Assembly: GCA_019914945.1 (NCBI GenBank)
Contig: CM034099.1
Span: 15,737,923-15,801,922, forward strand
DNA length: 64,000 nt
Source: Typha latifolia
Lineage: Eukaryota > Streptophyta > Magnoliopsida > Poales > Typhaceae
Direction of reading: 5' to 3'
Under the pieces are notes generated by a model, which made no database searches, was not told where the DNA came from, and saw only the letters and a list, made by a program, of their open reading frames with translations. Below are positions 49,238 through 61,617 of the stretch, in pieces (position 1 is the first letter of the stretch; every line of letters begins with the position of its first letter). Both the position numbers and the translations under genes were made by a program.

Positions 49238-49242
49238 AGACT
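49238..49242. repeat. target-site duplication AGACT, right
   Basis: Pairs with 47486-47490. The following spacer, 49243-50520, shows no gene. Confidence 0.8.
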
Positions 49243-50519
49243 GACGATTGTTAATTAAAGTTCTCTTGCTCGGACTCTATTCTATGAAACTAGATTAACT
49301 CTTGATTGATTATCTCTGATGTGAATCATGATAATTCTCCTTTGGTAGTAGACGTGTACTCACTAACGATTAAGCTTATTTGATGCTTTACACATGATCG
49401 GTAGAAGACAACATATGAACAATTGAACTCCTCACACTTTGTTGAAAATTAAGCTCATTTGATAATTCTAGAATTATCTAATTATGGTCTTTGATCTCCC
49501 ATGAAATTCTTTCAAATTCTCTAGCATCTATGATCCTTTGAAAAGTGTGGAAGATTCTTTGTAATTTAAATTAGGTAAATTACTAAAAAAGATACAAAGT
49601 TTGGATTAGTATTTAAACTTTTCTTCTTAGCTCTGGACTATCAGTTCTAACTGCTTGAGCTCATATTTTATATGTTCCATCGTCAAAATTATGCCAACCA
49701 TTTCTACAAGATTGCTGAAATTTGCTCTTTGACATTTTAATCTTAGAATATTTTTTATTTTGTGTTCACACGTCATCCATAAGTAATATGACTTTGTCAT
49801 ATATAAAAATTTGTTATTATACAATATTACACTTGTATACAAGCGTGTCCATGCATATTCGCATCAGAAGGATATTATTATCTATAGTTTAGCATAAAGT
49901 AAAATCTTATTTGCAAACACTTTAACAATATTCTATAAAAAGTGATTATGTGTCATTATCTTGTGTATTTATTATGATGGCTGTCACGCGAAAACGAAAA
50001 AAATAAGGATTAATAAGATGTTACATTATCACTTATTATAAAATATTTGTAGAGTATCTGTAAATATGGTGTTCTTTAGCATATGGCAAGATTCATGGGG
50101 ACAACTTGTTGGTGGGGAAGCTCCAAATGGCTATAATCAACAAACTCAATTAATGTTGTATTAGTTGAGCCTAGATGTGAGGCAATCGATAGTGCTTATC
50201 TTTAATTATACAATAAAGTTGAAATTTGTTTCAAGAGTAAGCTCTCTCTCTTAAGTAGCTAATCTTTCACCAGAATATGTGTCTGCATATTAATATTAGA
50301 AGGCATTTACAATTATTATTTTCTATCTTGAATTACAAACAATCTTTCTAGTAACTCATTTGTATCGAGCGTTCTATTTTCCTTTTAATCCATAAACAAA
50401 TTTTAGAGAACTGTGTATTCCATCTCTTAATCTCGCCAACATGTGAATTTTCAAATCACTCAAACTTTGCAATGGTGATGAAGATAATTATAATATTATT
50501 AATTTTCTTACAATTTCTT

Positions 50520-52040
50520 AAGTATAAAAGACCATAATTAGTTTGATGGTTGTAGTAGATGATATAATGTATTACTAGTTGAATTTAGAATTAGGCTGGT
50601 ACTGGTAGTCCAAATGCAATGACCACAATAAGCCGCCACTTAATATTAGTACCTAATTGCCTCCAAATAGCTAAGTTGATTATCGAGCAAATGATACCGT
50701 AGCATCCACCGACAGGTTCATAGTTATTAGCTATCTTTCCTTTGGAAAAATCAGTAGCTCATTGTTTTCGTTTACTGCACAAAATTGAGATGGCAAGTTA
50801 GCATGACATATTCTCTAATTTGAATTGGAATTTGAAACTAAATTTAGGTTGAGGCTTTTTCTCACATTGAGAAAGAGCCAGTGCTAGTTATAAAAAAAAT
50901 CATATTCATTACATTAAAAAAGATTAAAGCTAGTTATCGCAAACAATAAGGAAGATAACACTCACTAATAGTCTTTGTTTTGTTCTTGTAATTATAGCAA
51001 AGCTAAAAAATGGTTTTCTGGTGCCGAAGAACAAAAAATATGCAATTATGTATTAGTACCATGTCATAATTATGAACAAAATATTTAGGTACAATATGTC
51101 TTCACTATATAACATGTATGCATATATGTGTATGTATCTACATCAAGGGCAACATTAATTTATTTCTATTCTGCAATACTTTCTTTGCATGTTATACACT
51201 AAAACTTATTGCAAATATAAAGAAAGTATACATAATCCCATATAGTATCAGAAATAAATCTTCATCTAATCAGACATGCAATCAAAATATGATCCAAAAT
51301 ATTTTCTCACTAAAGAAATAAGGAAAAAAAAATCTGAAAATGTGATATATAGTAATCTTATATAAAGATAATTAAGAGAGAGATAAATTTATGTTAGAAT
51401 ATAAAATATAAAAATTATTTTTGTAACAGTTTAAGTTCTTTTAAAGTAGTTGGTATGTTAACATTAGTATTAGAGCTACAAGTTATAGATCTAAATCATG
51501 CTAATACCATAAACCATTTGAATAGAAAATGTTTTACTAAAAATTTCTCATATAATTTGAAGTAAATAAATCTTTGGTTTTGCATTACTGATCTCGAAAT
51601 AACTTAATTCTGAAATTGGTAAAATAAAAGAGATGTCTTACTTTGAATTTGTATCCTCCAATATCTCAAATAATGTTTAACAATTGTACTTGGAAACTCC
51701 AATATGGTAGCACACAAATGTAGATTACTTATGTGATAAATTTACGGTTAATAATATTGACAAGAATAGAATTACTTGTAGTTCTAAAATCTGAAGCATT
51801 TTCAACACTTTTAAGAGCATAGAAAGCGAGAGAATCTAATAGTCATGCACAGAGTATTATGATATCATGCAAAGAAAATGATAAACATATTAATTAGGCA
51901 TGAATTGATGATCACAATACTTACATGATTCTCTAGAAGATGAATCGCATATTATCATACATCTGTGCTTAATCTAATTACTGCAAGATGGCCAAAATTT
52001 AAGGAAAAAAAAACCTTTTAAACTTTATTATTTGGTTTGG
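50520..52040. repeat. paralogous block 2 (pairs with 45740-47215)
   Basis: Same order and orientation as block 1, at an offset of about 4.8 kb. It contains a diverged copy of the copia primer-site repeat (51395-51560) also seen at 2395-2580. Non-coding. Confidence 0.55.
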
Positions 52041-52429
52041 TAAAGATGTAAAGACTTTTAATAATATTTATTTGAAAATCTATAACTATGTTCTCTATTG
52101 AGCACCACGTTGTGAATTCATATTCACAAGATCGATAACGTATATACATTGCAAAATCTACTGAAGGAAGTCCAACTAACTCTAAGATTTAAGGAATCTA
52201 ATTAGAATATCTTTGAATCTAACTTCTAATATTTGTTTAAGTATTTCGATTAGTTTTATGTATGCTTATTATGGATAGAAGAACATTATATACCCACATT
52301 TGTAATAAATCAATTTCATAAATACAAAGAGTAAGCGACACATAGCTGTGGAAGTCAAAATATCTCCACTACCTTAACTAGCTTCTCTAACCTTTTAATG
52401 GTCAGAGCATCTGAAGGTTCTATCTCTCT

Positions 52430-53660
52430 ACACGATCAATGGCTTTTGAAAACAGCTCCACCTCCTCTTCTCATCTTCTCACTTTCAATACCGTCGTCCA
52501 TAAATCTATTTATCAAGATAACCTCCACCAACTATCTTTTGTGGCAGACTTCTCATCATCTTAACCACCCATGCAAGTGATTGAAAAATATATTCAAGTT
52601 CCCAACCCAAAGTAAGTTGAATGGAAGCAAATCTATCTCTTCTACTTATCTCTTTCTGAAGAAGCTGTCTGGGATTTCTTGATCTCATGATAAAGGTAAC
52701 AAGTGAACGCTCATTCTTTGGCCAATCCAAAACTCACGAGTTTCGCCTCAAAAGTTGATTTCAACTTATGAAAAAGAGTTCCCAAGAGTGTTGACGAAAA
52801 AGCTCGTGCATTCAAGTCCTTATATGATCAGCTCATTGTAATGAGTTATGTTGTGGATAATACTAACAAGGTACATTGGTTCCTCGGGAATTGCGACCCT
52901 AAGTTCTCCACTTCTTCAACTACCATACATTTTGAGGCTGCACTTTTTGCCTTTTCTGATGTTGTTCTTAAACAAAAAATTCTACTATTTCTGCTAAATG
53001 TCTTGAACCTCCTATTGTTTCTTTTTGCCTTTTCTATTCAGCATGAGCATTATAATCCAAACCATAAAACTAGCAATCATGACGATAATGGTTATTCAAA
53101 TAACTATGGTGGTTGGGACACTACGTTGGTAGGCACGGTGATAATAATCAAGTGGGTCATCAGCAGTATAATCAAATCGAGCTCAATAGCCTTCTGATTT
53201 TAACAAGCCTCTTTTTGCCAAATATGTGGTTGTAATAATCATATTACTCTTTATTATTGGAATTGCCATGATAAGTAGGCATAGATTTGCAACAAAAACG
53301 TGTCTTACATGCTCATTAAATCTCATTTGCAATGACCCTATAGGTTGAGGCATTTTGTGTGTCTACATTCATCATTAATTGGCAACCTATTCTAGTCCTT
53401 CCAAGTGAGTCTCCTTACTCCATTTTATTCGGTAAGCATACTCAATACTCTTTGTTTCATACATTTCACTATCTATGCTTTCCTTATATGCATGATTACA
53501 ATGCCCCAATTTTGCTCCACATAACCTTTCTTATGTTTTTGTTGGTTATAGCTCATTCTATGAAGGCTTTCATTGTATTAATCGTGCATCCTTTCATGTA
53601 TTCATCTTGTATCATGTGGCATTTGATGAATCCTTTTTTTCCTTATAATGGAATAAACCA
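52430..53660 (+). pseudogene. decayed Ty1/copia remnant: gag, then integrase C-terminus
   Basis: Plus-strand frames show gag pieces: 'NLHQLSFVADF', 'DEKARAFKSLYDQL', 'DNTNKVHWFLGNC', 'KFSTSSTTIHFEA', and a knuckle-like CQICGCNNHITLYYW near 53210. About 240 bases later comes an integrase C-terminal region: 'SPYSILFGKHTQYSLFH', 'FAPHNLSYVFVGYSSFYEGF' and 'HVAFDESFFPYN'. In intact TNT1/Retrofit-type elements protease and most of integrase lie between these, so an internal deletion removed them. Many stops. It is a different family from the element at 11-25 kb. Confidence 0.75.
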
Positions 53661-53788
53661 TTAACTCCTTCAAAATTTGATTACATTGTTAAGCTCTTTA
53701 GACCTTGTATGATCCTCTCTTTACATATGTCCATCTTCTAAATCTAATGATCCAATGCCTTTAGTCACCCAATCAGGGGTATGTGTTC

Positions 53789-53796
53789 TATATGCC
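53789..53796. repeat. 8-bp target duplication of the hAT MITE, left
   Basis: TATATGCC. The right-hand partner at 54579-54586 is CATATGCC, 7 of 8 identical. Confidence 0.75.
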
Positions 53797-54578
53797 TAGG
53801 GCTATCAATTTAAACGAGCGGCTCAGGCTCAGCTAAAGCTCAAGTCTGACTCAGCTCGGTTAGAGATAAGCCGAGCCCAAGCAGTCAAAACCGGCTCGAA
53901 ATTAATATCAAGCTGGACTTGAGCTTGAGCCGGCTCGCTTAAGCTCGGCTTGATAGACTCAATATAAAAAGGGTGAGAAAAACCCCAATCCCTAAATCTC
54001 ATTTCCACATCCCCGCCTCCTCCTCCGCTATGATGCGTTGGTGCCGTCTCCTCCTCCTTCGCCAAGCCGCCGCCATTGTGTCGCCTCGTGCCCTCGTCCT
54101 TCTTCGCAAAGCCGTCGATGCGGTGCTGCTTCTTCCTCCTTTGACAATGGCAAGCCATCACGGTGCCATCTCCTTGTCCTTTGGCAACGACAAATCGTTG
54201 CGGTGCCACCTCGTCAAGCCGTCGCGGTGCTGGCAAATTTCTAGTGGATCGAGGTGGATCAGCACCTTCGCCACGTAGCTCTTCGGCAGGTCCCCAGCAC
54301 CATCCCGTGGGCCCCGATCTTCTTCTTCTTTTTCTTCTTCTTTGGCTCGGCTTGGGCTCGATCTCGCTTGATCTAGCTCGATCCGGCTCGGCTTGAATGA
54401 GGCTTGATGATAGGCTCATTTCAGGCTCGAGCCCGGCTCGGGCTCGGTCTGGCCTAGCTCGAGCTTGGCTTGAGTTGAGCTGAGCTGAGCTTGAGCCCAA
54501 CTCTAAGGCTCAAAATTAATTTTGAGCTGAGCCTGAGCCTGAGCCAGCTTGCTCAGGCTCATCTTGTTTATACCCCTA
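53797..54578. mobile_element. hAT-type MITE, 782 bp
   Basis: Left end TAGGGCTATCAATTTAAACGA, and right end, inverted, TAGGGGTATAAACAAGATGA. It has an 8-bp target duplication as hAT elements make. Many GAGCC/GGCTC subterminal repeats lie on both sides, and the centre is GC-rich. It encodes only low-complexity frames and no transposase. It landed in or next to the decayed copia remnant. Confidence 0.8.
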
Positions 54579-54586
54579 CATATGCC
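54579..54586. repeat. 8-bp target duplication of the hAT MITE, right
   Basis: CATATGCC, partner of 53789-53796. Confidence 0.75.
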
Positions 54587-54870
54587 ATTGAGCAAGTTTT
54601 CAATCATGTTGATTTTTTGCCTTAGGTTATGTTACAATCGCCATCGAGGAAGATGGTTGTGATCTGAGTTGCAGTTTTGGATAGAACTTAATCTGGAATT
54701 TTTGAAAATGATAAGGGATCAATCTAATTGCTAAAATGACCTAAGATTCGGATATGTTGTTCCTCTAGAAGTCAAAAATCCAACACAACTGAGATCTTAT
54801 TGATCGAATTGGTAGATCAAAAGATACGGTGAATATACTGGCTAAAGGTCAAGAATGGTAGGATGGACAT

Positions 54871-55914
54871 TGTTAGGTTTTTAATTGTTGGCAATTGTGT
54901 ACAAAATATTCTAAGTGTATTTTTACATGTAAATGAGCTTTATACAAGTCTAGAATATCTCTGGTTTGAAGAATTATAAGATTATTGGAGAGAAGCTATT
55001 GAGTTCACACCGCGTTCGAACGCGGTGCGTTTACAAACGCGTTCGAACGTGGGTACTTGCATTCACACAGACCGAGAGCTGCGTTCACAAACGCATTCGA
55101 ACGCGGGTCCTTGCGTTCACATAGACCGAGAGCTACGTTCACAAACGCGTTTGAACGCGGGTACTGTGTTCACACAAACCGAAAGCTGCGTTCACAAACA
55201 CGTTCGAACGTGGGTACTGTGTTCACACTAACCGAGAGCTGCGTTCACAAACGCGTTCGTACGCAACCTGAAGAATTCAAGTTGTCGCATTCGAACGCAC
55301 TCGGGCTCGTTCGAACGCACCTGAGATCAAGTCAAGTTGTTCGAACGCACTCAGGCCGCGTTCGAATGCACCAACGAAGTTTGAAAATATTGGATTCTCA
55401 TGAGTTCGGATAAGACTTGGATTTGGCTCTATCTTGGAGATCATATATAAGAATTGTGATGCCCTATCTCTAGGATAGTTGAAGAAGCATTATTGAAGGG
55501 GACTTCTTGAGGCTACATCGGTTCTTCAACTAACAAGGTTCTACTCATCTACAAAACTTAATCTTTCATCTTAAGGGCTATCTAGATGAAAGATCAATCT
55601 CGAAGGCTACTGAGGTTGGATTTCAATCACGAGAAGCAGTGAATCGTGGGTTCTAGCGAGTAAGACTAAGAGGAACAAAGTCGGTTGGATCGACGGGTTG
55701 TTTTGTGAGTCAATCTTGTAACTGCTACTATTCTAGTGATTGGTTTTTATCCGAGTTTGGATCCTTGGTTTTTTCCCATTTGGGTTTTTCCAGGTTAAAA
55801 TCTTGGCGTTCATCTCTAGTTTCGTTTTTAATATTTCTTCGGAGTTTTAATTAAGCGAACGAGTGATATCATTGCCTAGTATTTAGATGCATACTTGTGT
55901 CTAAGAGTTTTTTA
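54871..55914 (+). mobile_element. solo LTR of the copia family seen at 11-25 kb (plus orientation)
   Basis: Starts TGTTAGGTTTTTAATTGTTG and ends 'tctaagagtttttta', matching the reverse complement of 23894-24968 over its full 1,044 bases. It includes the TTCGAA tandem array (55015-55350). Flanks are GACAT (54866-54870) and AACAT (55915-55919), a 4-of-5 target duplication. No internal region is present, so it is a solo LTR. Confidence 0.88.
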
Positions 55915-55919
55915 AACAT

Positions 55920-57132
55920 GAATGATGAAAATTGGTGATATAATTAGGGTTAGGATTAGGATTATTGAAGTGAAAAGTGGCTATGGTGGAGGGGTTAGTT
56001 CCTGGAACAAGTCAAGGGGGAGAAGGAGCCTTCCAAGTGGAATTGGTCACCGGACTAAGGAGGGAGAAGTGACAGAGGGGTAATCTCGGCGATGGGTTGA
56101 ATCTCAGAGTGGGTATCCGAGGGAAAGAGATGAGAAGGGAGAAGGTTGGCTTAAACCTAGATGCAAACAAATGTCAAATATTCCAAATAGTCTGTATGTG
56201 GAATTCAATATGCTAGGACTTTACTCCTATAAATATGAGTAATCATGTGTTGATTATTATTGGGGGAATGAATCATGAGTTAGCCAAATTATTATTATAA
56301 AATTTATTGTTTTACCGTAATCGTTAGACCGTCTTTACCTTTCTAGGAGTAGATAGACCAAACCTCCTTCCAAATTTCTAAACCTTAGTCATTATCTTCC
56401 TCCATAAGCCACCCTAATTTATAGTCGTCGACAACCCTCCAACGATCGCCGCAATAATGGATATCTCCACTTCTATCTTGTTCTGATCTTTCTCTATTTA
56501 TTTTTAACTTTTCATCCCAATTTAAGATTCATCTATATTCATACCAATCCAAATCTGATTCATAACATACTCTCATATAGTTGGCCAACATCTTTCAAGA
56601 GAAAGTAAAAACATTTGATAATCCTAAAAACTATCGGTCATGTTTTATGCCTGACAATATTTAACTATTACAAGGCCTAATCTTGCACACCCTATTAATA
56701 TTGTAAGTTCATACATTCTCCTTTGGAGTCTCATTTTTAGGTTGTCAAGCTTTATATTACATTAAAATCTGCCTTGACACAAGAACGTCAAATTCTAGTT
56801 ATCAATCTTTGTTGTTGATAATCTAGCTCAAATGGCTCAGAGAAGATGATGCTAGACACAACTTAAATGGCACCTTAGCACAAAAGGGTCCAATACCTAG
56901 CAGTTCCATCATGACCATTGGCAACCTATGCACACACATAGCCTAACGGGGGATTGAAAGGAAGTTGAAATGAAGATTATCGATGTGAAATACTGGTTAT
57001 CACCATTGACAGTCAACTTACTAAAATATAACTAAGTAAACTAAAATACAACAAGCTTGGAGGCAAGCTAAGGAAGGAAAATAATAACAAGCTCACATAA
57101 GCGATAAAAGCCTCAACCCCTCGGATCACCTA
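55920..57132. other. spacer, no gene seen
   Basis: Moderately AT-rich with no long frame. No domain-like translation was found on either strand. Confidence 0.45.
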
Positions 57133-57656
57133 TAGGTAGATGTGATCATCGGGTGGGCCCAGTCGGTTCAGGCTGAGCTTAAATATTTGTTCATGGCCCA
57201 ACCCATTAATCACTCGGGCTAGACAGATTTAGGCTGGGATAGAATATTCTAGCCCGTTATTGCCTACTAGCACATTATATATTGGGCTTGGATTAGGTAT
57301 AATGTGTCTAATAATGGGTTAAATATAAAAAAAAATTATATCTTATTGGGCCGAGTTTCATGGACTTATATGAAGATATTTTAGTTATCTTTCATGAAAA
57401 TATACTTATATATGGATATATAATTTACTAAATATCCAATGTGGAATTAAAAAATTATAGGAATATGCATGCATTATGAGTCGGGCCATAAATGAGAGTA
57501 ATAAATCGGGATTTCGGGCTAGACCAGGTGGGCAAAGACTTAGCCCATGCCGCCCACTACCATCCCAGGCTCAAGTCAAGCCAGGCTTAGCCTAGTTAAA
57601 ACTAGGTGAGTTCAAGCCGGGTTTTGACGAGTGGGGCATAATAATCATGTCTACCG
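57133..57656. mobile_element. TIR MITE, about 520 bp
   Basis: The left end GGTAGATGTGATCATCGGGT and the inverted right end GGTAGACATGATTATTATGC agree at about 12 of the first 15 bases. GGGC/GCCC-rich subterminal repeats lie on both sides. No ORF. The target duplication is unclear. Confidence 0.5.
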
Positions 57657-58464
57657 ATAGGAATGGCAATAAAACATCTCGAAAAGAGAGGGAGCTATTT
57701 CACTTGCCCTACCTACCCTCGTAAACGAAACAATATGGAGGAAGGGCCTGAGTTCAATCTCTCTACAAAAGAGAGGGAGCTCAACCCCCAAATAGCTCAC
57801 TATGTCGGGCATCGTTGGTGGGTGATCCGGAGGTTTAGGAGAGAGAAGAGAGAGTAGAAGAGAGGGGAGAGAGAAAGGTAGCTAGACTAGAAAAGAGGCC
57901 TCTCACCTCCTCCTAAACAAAATGGTTATCAGAGTGAAAAGAGGAGAAGAAGCCGTCGCTGGAGATACGCGTCTCGGAAGGAGCTCTTCTAGGGTTTTTT
58001 AGAAAAGGGGCTACCAAGGATATATGTGGAAAAACAGAGTTTCAATTACATTAAGAAAATTGGTGGTGGATATCAAATCTAGTCTGTACAATTCAATTGC
58101 CACAATCAAGAAGCAATCCCCTTTGAAACTTTTGGATTCCCCATCCTTTTGATTTTAATGCGTGATTTCCATCTCAAATTCTGATATACGACAGAATTTG
58201 TAAAACCACTATAACATGCATCATTTAAGGAGAATTGGCACTCAAATACCACATTGGGAACCTTAAGTATATGCAATTATTTATGTATTACAAAGAAAGT
58301 TTATAAAAAAGAGATTAAACTGAGACAAGCTGGAGGAATCATTACGAAGCAAGAAATGATTCTACGTAAAAGAATAATCAATTCCTCGTCATTTCTTCAC
58401 TCCCATCCCTCAATCCAAATGACAGAGGATGAACTCCTATGCAATTTTACTTTGATAATTACAA

Positions 58465-58500
<36 letters not shown>

Positions 58501-58506
58501 TCTAGA
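57657..58506. other. spacer and 3' flank of the DUF7054 gene
   Basis: A purine-rich patch at 57820-57960 and AT-rich sequence to 58468. No gene is recognised. Confidence 0.4.
58469..58497. repeat. (CT)n microsatellite
   Basis: A CT dinucleotide run just past the stop of the minus-strand DUF7054 gene, so probably in its 3' untranslated region. Confidence 0.95.
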
Positions 58507-58994
58507 TCAGTAAGAAGAGACCCTGAAGCTAAGCAAGTTGTTAAGCATAGCCTTCCAGCTCCCTATTCCCTTCCTTCTGCAATGCAGTTGGTCTTTTCCC
58601 TCCCTCTGCTTCTTGCAAAGTATAAATCTCCTACTAACCATCGAGTTGATGGGCTCCTCTGGGCTCAAAGCTGCATTCCATCATACAAATCAACCCAAGA
58701 AAACACAATAAATCCCTGGAATAATCAAAACATAAAAAGAGGAGGAAGAGTGAATATACCATCGGAGCTGCCATTCGCGTAGTAGAGCAAGAAATCTTCG
58801 ACGTCGAAGCCAAGAACTGGTAAACGGCGCTGTCGGGAGTAAGACTTGAGGGCAGTGGTTATGACTGTTTCAACTAATTCGCCCTCGTGCACGAGGAACC
58901 GCAGAGGCCCCGAGCTCCCCATGAGAGTGACCGTGGCAAGGATCCGGCTTCGGCCGCCGTCCCCGCCTCGGGCGGGGCTGTTCTTGAGCTTCAT
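58507..58994 (-). CDS. DUF7054 family protein (At4g22758-like), two exons
   Basis: Exon 1 is 58760-58994 and exon 2 is 58507-58670. Donor GATG|GTATAT and acceptor TGCAG|CTTTG join in phase 1, giving 132 residues. The domain runs from about residue 19 to 100: 'ILATVTLMGSSGPLRFLVHE', 'TALKSYSRQRRLPVLGFDVE', 'DFLLYYANGSSDALSPEEPI' and 'RRFILCKKQ'. The end, GSWKAMLNNLLSFRVSSY, is the conserved short C-terminal tail of these proteins. The domain is ubiquitin-like in layout, plant-specific and of unknown function. The intron is 89 bp. Upstream, on the minus strand, is a CT-rich leader with a long CT microsatellite (59111-59139). Everything is intact, with no stop. The predicted first exon alone would read into the intron and stop soon after. 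Confidence 0.9.
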
Positions 58995-59107
58995 GGTGAT
59001 TAATAGTGTAAATAGTACACTCAGTCTAGAAGAGGGAGGAGGAGGAATTGGGTAGGAGAGAGAGAGATATGCCCACTATCCAAGACAATCTTGCAATGGT
59101 TCTTATA

Positions 59108-59110
<3 letters not shown>

Positions 59111-59139
<29 letters not shown>
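59111..59139. repeat. (GA)n microsatellite
   Basis: An AG dinucleotide run 117 bases upstream of the DUF7054 ATG. It reads CT on the transcribed strand, a common feature of plant leaders and core promoters. Confidence 0.95.
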
Positions 59140-59141
<2 letters not shown>

Positions 59142-60960
59142 GGTTCCTTCGCATACGCCTAATCCGGAATTCAAACGAGGATGGCGGCTGTCGTAGATCT
59201 GTGGCCGTTAATTTGGTCTAAACTAGCACGTGCGGGAGGAACTAATTTGACTGCTGATTTGTTTCCTTCTTTCTTCTATTTTCTGCTTGCATGCTGTGCG
59301 GATGGTGAAGCTTACTAGCAAACCCATTAGGTTAAAAATTCTTATAATTAATCAAATAAAGGATTTTTACATAATTTCTGTTAATATAAGCCTTTCAATA
59401 ATCATAATGCCACTCTATATTCTTCAAAGTGCTCTACTGAATTTCAATGACTTTATAATATTTTGAACGTTGTAGTATTAATTATAATATTTAAAAACTT
59501 TTACCAACACTTATTCAAAGCGGTATTAAAAATTTTAAATAAATAAAGCCTTATCTTCATATAGTGTATAAGTGATTACAAAAAATGATGAGATGGTCAT
59601 CATCCTCCATGTCGACTATTTTGTATATACTTGTAGCACAGTGGTGTTATAAAAATTGTATGGCAAGACAAACTCTCCTTCACAAATTTATTTATTTTAA
59701 AAATTGTTTTTTTAATGAAGATGGAAAATATAAGATATTAGCCTTCTTTAATAACCAAACATCATTTTATCCTTAAGTAAATTTATTCCCCAATAAAGAG
59801 AGGAAAAATAATATAAAAAAATCTAATTTGAATTGAAATATATTTCAAATATATACTTGAAATAACTTATTTTAATTCCTTTCTTATCTTATCAATGCTC
59901 TCTCCTCTCTCCCTCCCCTCTTTCTCCTCTCTTCCTCCCCTTTTTCTCTCCTCTCTTTCTTCTGAGATATCTTTATTTTTCGTTATCTTTTAAAGCTCTT
60001 CTTTCACTGTTTAGAAAAAAAATAAGCATGCAAAAAAAAAAATTGGTACACAAAAGTAGAAAAATAATGTAAATTTAATTTCTCATAGTTTTAATATGGA
60101 TGCAAAAATAATTATTTATAAAATTAAATAATTCAATGACCTACACTCTCCTTACACTCATGAAGTTAAATAATTTTTGAATTAATTATTATTTGTCTAA
60201 TTAACATATGTTCTATAATATATCTTTGTCGATACTACTGTATTCTTATTTTCTTCATATAGCAAACTATTGTTCAATTAAATTATATAAATTTTTATTT
60301 TTAGTAAGTACTTGCGGTTAAAAAGAAAAGAAAATATTGTGAAATATCAAATAAGGTAAATATATAAATATTTATATTTAAGTTCTTGATTTTATTTATA
60401 TCATTTATGTGTAGGGTGGTGAAGAAGTTTCAATATCAATTAGAAGACCTCATTGATTAGTGGCATATAAAGTAGTTCATAGTAAAGATTTCATAGCATT
60501 AGTTGGATAGGAGAGATTATAGCAAGAATTTTGAGAAATTTATATCGAAGTAGCTGCCGCACCAAACGAACCCTTATTAAGATGCTATAGTTATATGAGA
60601 TTAATTGAAGATGCCACTACAAAGACAATAACTTAGCTTTCTTACTTAGTAAAATTTTATATTAAGTATATATTTATTATATATTTTTTTATTTAATCTA
60701 TAAATTTTATTTCACTTTTTTAGGTTTAACAATGATGAAGGTGAAATACAATAGTGATACCTCAAATTTTGACCGTGTTAGGTGTTTTATCTTTAATAGT
60801 AATGATTTTAAAATGTCTTAGAACTATTTTATTTTGATATTATCACATTTGGATAATTGTTGATCTAAATGCATGACTCTAATTATAGGCATAATATTAA
60901 TCTTTTTGGATAGTTGTTGATTTGTGTATACTCCATAGACACCTTTATTTTCCTTAAAAA

Positions 60961-60964
<4 letters not shown>
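59140..60964. other. AT-rich spacer
   Basis: No gene is supported. 60540-60580 has 'gccgcaccaaacgaaccctta', a phrase common at transposon ends, but no partner end was found. 59900-59960 is CT-rich. Confidence 0.4.

Positions 60965-61000
<36 letters not shown>
60965..61000. repeat. (AT)n microsatellite
   Basis: About 18 AT units. Confidence 0.95.
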
Positions 61001-61005
<5 letters not shown>

Positions 61006-61119
61006 GTGAACTTCTTATTTATAGGGTTGTCTTTGTTATATATATAATTTTGTTGACATGTAATAGAAAATAATAGTATGTTTGATTACACTATAGATAT
61101 TTGAATTTAGCATAATTAT

Positions 61120-61545
61120 AGTGCTAAAAAAATTAAAATTAAAATTAAATTAAATAATCAGTTTTAGTGACATTTTTGTAAATACCACTAAAACTTGTAA
61201 AAGCCATATAAGAGCTCCAGTGACATTTTAGCAATTGCTACTAAAGATTAACCGATATTTAAAGAAATGCCACTAATTATTGGTTGTTAACCGGTGATTG
61301 AACAAATGCAATGAGTTATATACACCGGCATTTATAAAATGCCACTAAATATATATGCATTTTTTCTAATTGTCGGCAAATCTTGATCGGCATTTTTGCT
61401 AAAAGTTCAATAAATGCCATTGTTTATAACTTTTGTTGGCACATATTATATGCCCACTAAATATGACAAAAATATAGGTGTTGACCAACACTGAGATGAT
61501 ATTTTGATCACTTTTAGTAGCATTTTTTAATTGCAGGTATAGCCT
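61120..61545. mobile_element. CACTA-like subterminal repeat block
   Basis: The motif AAATGCCACTAA or its complement TTAGTGGCATTT (with variants) recurs about seven times in both orientations, as in the subterminal regions of plant CACTA (En/Spm) elements. A CACTACAAGAAAA terminus was not found, so this is a fragment or a decayed MITE. Confidence 0.45.
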
Positions 61546-61617
61546 GAATTATATATAATAAATTATTTAGTTTGTATTGGGAAAAAGAAGTGAAGGCATA
61601 TATATGCATGGTCAAAC

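Noticed and set aside
53829..54500. 223-residue minus-strand open frame
   Set aside because: Lies wholly inside the 782-bp hAT MITE, is rich in Arg/Ser from GAGCC repeats, and has no recognised domain.
55000..55350. GTTCGAAC motifs resembling tRNA T-loops
   Set aside because: No acceptor or anticodon stem surrounds them. They belong to the LTR tandem repeat.
60540..60580. Phrase 'gcaccaaacgaaccctta' like a Harbinger-type end
   Set aside because: No partner terminus could be found within the window.
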